A DNA stretch of 64,000 bases from Zhihengliuella salsuginis. Its GTDB lineage: Bacteria; Actinomycetota; Actinomycetes; Actinomycetales; Micrococcaceae. Shown here in pieces: positions 62,475-64,000 of this stretch. The number at the start of each line of letters is the position of its first letter. The stretch's first letter is position 1. The position numbers were made by a program, and so were the translations under genes. The stretch spans positions 217,837 through 281,836 of the forward strand of contig NZ_BMXK01000005.1 in NCBI RefSeq assembly GCF_014651715.1, in the 5' to 3' direction. Below the pieces are notes generated by a model. The model did no database searches and was not told the DNA's origin. It saw only the letters and a program-made list of their open reading frames with translations.

Positions 62475-62732
62475 GACCGACGCTACCCCGCCGGCCGGCT
62501 TCGGCCGCCCTGACCTGACGGCCTTCGCGTCTCATCCCAATCGACCCTGATCGGGTCTGCAGATCCTCTCGACGAGAACGCAGCGACATCATAGCCACCC
62601 AACCCCGACCGTCCGGGAAGCCGGGGCACGTCACATGACCTGTGCTGCGGGCGTGTCGAGTGGGGCGTCCAGGGGCGACGCAGGAGCGTCGACGCGACGT
62701 GCTGAGAGGTGGTTCTAAGGCATGGCGATAGG
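62475..62732. other. Intergenic region with no convincing gene
   Basis: This 258-bp stretch has lower coding signal than its surroundings. A minus-strand frame gives GGYDVAAFSSRGSADPIRVD, weakly like the tail of a restriction-type DUF3883 domain, but key residues are missing. Best read as decayed or non-coding DNA. Confidence 0.5.
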
Positions 62733-63674
62733 TCAGGAACGGCGTCGCTCCCTGCGCAGGAGGGAGCGCAGAGTCTCGGCGTTCGCGTAGCCGACCCGTA
62801 GCGCGATCTCGGCGGAGGTGAGGTCCGTGGTTGCTGAGAGGTGCCGAGCTCGTTCGATGCGAAGCCGTTGGACGAAGCCGAGCGGAGTGAGGTTGAGCGC
62901 CGCACGGACTCGTCGTTCGAGGGTGCGCCGGCTGGTGCCGAGCGACTGCGCGACGAAGGCGACGTTGAACGGTTCGTCCAGGCGGGCGCGCACGAAGCGT
63001 TCGAACTCGACGACGATCGGGTCCTCGTGCCGGAGATGTTCGTAGGCGACGAAGGCCGCCTGCGACGGGCGCTCGTCGATGAGGAGGAGCTTGGCGACAT
63101 GTTGGGCCAGGTCGGGGCTGATCGATCGCACGAGTGAGAGCGCGAGGTCGATGTGGGCGAAGGCGGCGCCGGCGGTGACGAGGTTCCCGTCGACCACGAC
63201 CATGGTGTCGAGATCGAGGTCGACGGTCGGATAGCGCTTCAGGAACTCCGGCCCCAGGAACCAGCTGGTCGTCGCCCGTCGATGATGCATCCGTCCGGTC
63301 TCGGCGACAGCGAACACGCCGGTGCACGCCGCGGCGATCCGGGTGGTCGCCTCGTCGAGGCGCCCGAGCGAGGCGATGACCGAACGAGCATCTCGGCTCT
63401 GGAGGGCGTCGTTGGTAGCGGCGGCCGTAAGGGTTCCAAGCGCAGGGACGACGACCACGTCGAACTCTCCGGACTCCGACAGCGGGTGGTCCACCGACAG
63501 GGTCATCGATGCCGTCGTGGTCACTCGCCGTTTCGGTCCGAGGATGGCGAGTTCGATCGGGTCGATCCGCGGGTCGACATCGCCGCGGGCTCCGTCGGCC
63601 ACCCGCACGATGTCGATGATCGACGCGATAGCCGAACCGAAGCAGCCGTCGATCGCGATCAGTCCTATACGCAT
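62733..63674 (-). CDS. GlxA family transcriptional regulator (DJ-1/PfpI + AraC)
   Basis: The 313-residue protein combines a DJ-1/PfpI-like sensor (MRIGLIAIDGCFGSAIASIIDIVRVAD, then IAAACTGVFAVAETG) with an AraC DNA-binding domain (FVAQSLGTSRRTLERRVRAALNLTPLGFVQRLRIERARHL). TATTGT (63682-63687, minus) lies seven bases before the ATG, so the leaderless start fits better than one 31 codons upstream. It is divergent from a monooxygenase-domain gene, its likely target. Confidence 0.93.
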   Translation of the reverse strand: MRIGLIAIDGCFGSAIASIIDIVRVADGARGDVDPRIDPIELAILGPKRRVTTTASMTLSVDHPLSESGEFDVVVVPALGTLTAAATNDALQSRDARSVIASLGRLDEATTRIAAACTGVFAVAETGRMHHRRATTSWFLGPEFLKRYPTVDLDLDTMVVVDGNLVTAGAAFAHIDLALSLVRSISPDLAQHVAKLLLIDERPSQAAFVAYEHLRHEDPIVVEFERFVRARLDEPFNVAFVAQSLGTSRRTLERRVRAALNLTPLGFVQRLRIERARHLSATTDLTSAEIALRVGYANAETLRSLLRRERRRS

Positions 63675-63732
63675 GACGTAAACAATAGCAATACTGCCGT
63701 ATACGCCACTTCTCACATGCCCTTGCTCGTCA

Positions 63733-63738
63733 TATACT
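63733..63738 (+). promoter_or_regulatory. -10 hexamer TATACT before monooxygenase gene
   Basis: TATACT lies 44 bases ahead of the ATG at 63783. No clear -35 is seen, so an activator such as the divergent GlxA-type protein may be needed. Confidence 0.5.
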
Positions 63739-63782
63739 GAACTAGCTTCAGCAAGAAACCTCGACACCTAGGAGAACCCCTC

Positions 63783-64000
63783 ATGTCAACACCCACATCA
63801 CTTCCGTATGCCTTCGTCGCCAAGATCGTCGCGGCCGATGGACAGCACGACGCGCTCGCCGATCTGCTCGCAGGCGCTGTCGCACTCGCCAACGAAGAAG
63901 TAGGAACGATTGTCTGGTTCGCGGTCAGGACCGACGCCGACACCTTCTGGATCTTCGATGCATTCCCCGACGAGGCCGCTCGCGACGCCCACGCCAACGG
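63783..64000 (+). CDS. Antibiotic biosynthesis monooxygenase (ABM) domain protein, partial
   Basis: The first 72 codons read MSTPTSLPYAFVAKIVAADGQHDALADLL, then NEEVGTIVWFAVRTDADTFWIFDAFPDEAARDAHANG, the ABM/quinol-monooxygenase-like fold (small dimeric ferredoxin-like barrel). The frame runs off the window. GGAGA lies just before the ATG. Members oxidise quinols or degrade haem; divergence from a GlxA-type regulator suggests inducible stress or detoxification use. Confidence 0.82.
   Translation, partial: MSTPTSLPYAFVAKIVAADGQHDALADLLAGAVALANEEVGTIVWFAVRTDADTFWIFDAFPDEAARDAHAN

Noticed and set aside
62475..62732. Fragment of a DUF3883 restriction-type domain
   Set aside because: Only a few residues (GGYDVAAFSS) match by eye, the nuclease Glu-x-Lys is missing, and the frame has no start.

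Overview
The window is high-GC bacterial DNA (roughly 70% G+C with strong G/C at third codon positions). It shows many actinobacterial habits: GTG starts, -10 hexamers 6-7 nt ahead of start codons (leaderless mRNAs), Lrp, IclR, GntR, PucR and GlxA-type regulators, a two-Ala-tRNA complement and a DUF6318-type lipoprotein. I infer Actinomycetota, probably Micrococcales/Micrococcaceae, but no rRNA or marker gene fixes the genus.

Layout. 1-3.6 kb: a truncated Gfo/Idh/MocA oxidoreductase diverges from a LacI regulator, which is followed by an orphan sugar-binding lipoprotein without permeases; matching LacI-type operators lie in both promoters. 3.6-6.8 kb: housekeeping genes (DUF456, Lrp regulator, BldC/excisionase-like HTH, tRNA-Ala(CGC), VOC protein, macro-domain protein). 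6.9-11.0 kb: a tightly packed four-gene cassette (small helical protein, large protein with a glycine-zipper C-terminus, membrane protein, DcrB/LpqN-like protein) that looks like a type VII secretion effector cassette. 11.0-12.8 kb: SBF/ACR3-like transporter and a paired SMR efflux system. 12.8-17.8 kb: a zinc uptake (Azt) locus with a Zur box, a permease fused to an AztD-like beta-propeller lipoprotein, AztC, and a second free-standing AztD. 17.8-26.7 kb: NUDIX, TagI, a GlxA-type regulator/isochorismatase pair flanked by an imperfect repeat, MFS, VOC, RibD-C and AI-2E proteins, formylglycine-generating enzyme, tRNA-Ala(GGC), pterin dehydratase and a phosphodiesterase.

26.7-44.6 kb is mainly catabolism: an MFS-SDR-RbsD/FucU-IclR operon; a sugar-porter gene followed by decayed remnants of an inositol-dehydrogenase-like gene and a hydroxypyruvate-isomerase-like gene; pyruvate oxidase, a non-specific endonuclease, a methyltransferase, alcohol dehydrogenase and DJ-1/PfpI protein; a GntR-HAD pair; and a class III aminotransferase plus methylmalonate/malonate-semialdehyde dehydrogenase operon divergent from PucR.

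44.6-53.0 kb is a defence island. A complete Wadjet type I system (JetABCD, anti-plasmid SMC/nuclease complex) is bracketed on the same strand by two different type II toxin-antitoxin modules (Phd/VapC upstream, FitA/VapC downstream). 53.1-56.2 kb carries thiamine genes: thiO-thiS-thiG behind a TPP riboswitch, divergent from a leaderless thiE with what looks like a shared symmetric -10 element. 56.2-62.4 kb has a self-regulated-looking Fic protein whose start codon lies in a 39-bp inverted repeat, a YcaC-type hydrolase, two aldo/keto reductases divergent from a LysR regulator, and two secreted proteins. The right end holds a GlxA-type AraC regulator divergent from a partial antibiotic-biosynthesis-monooxygenase-domain gene.

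The most unusual items are the AztB-AztD fusion, the TA-bracketed Wadjet island, the putative T7SS effector cassette, the paired internally deleted catabolic genes, and the repeated leaderless start signature. All function calls come from reading the sequence and from known family motifs; no database search was run.
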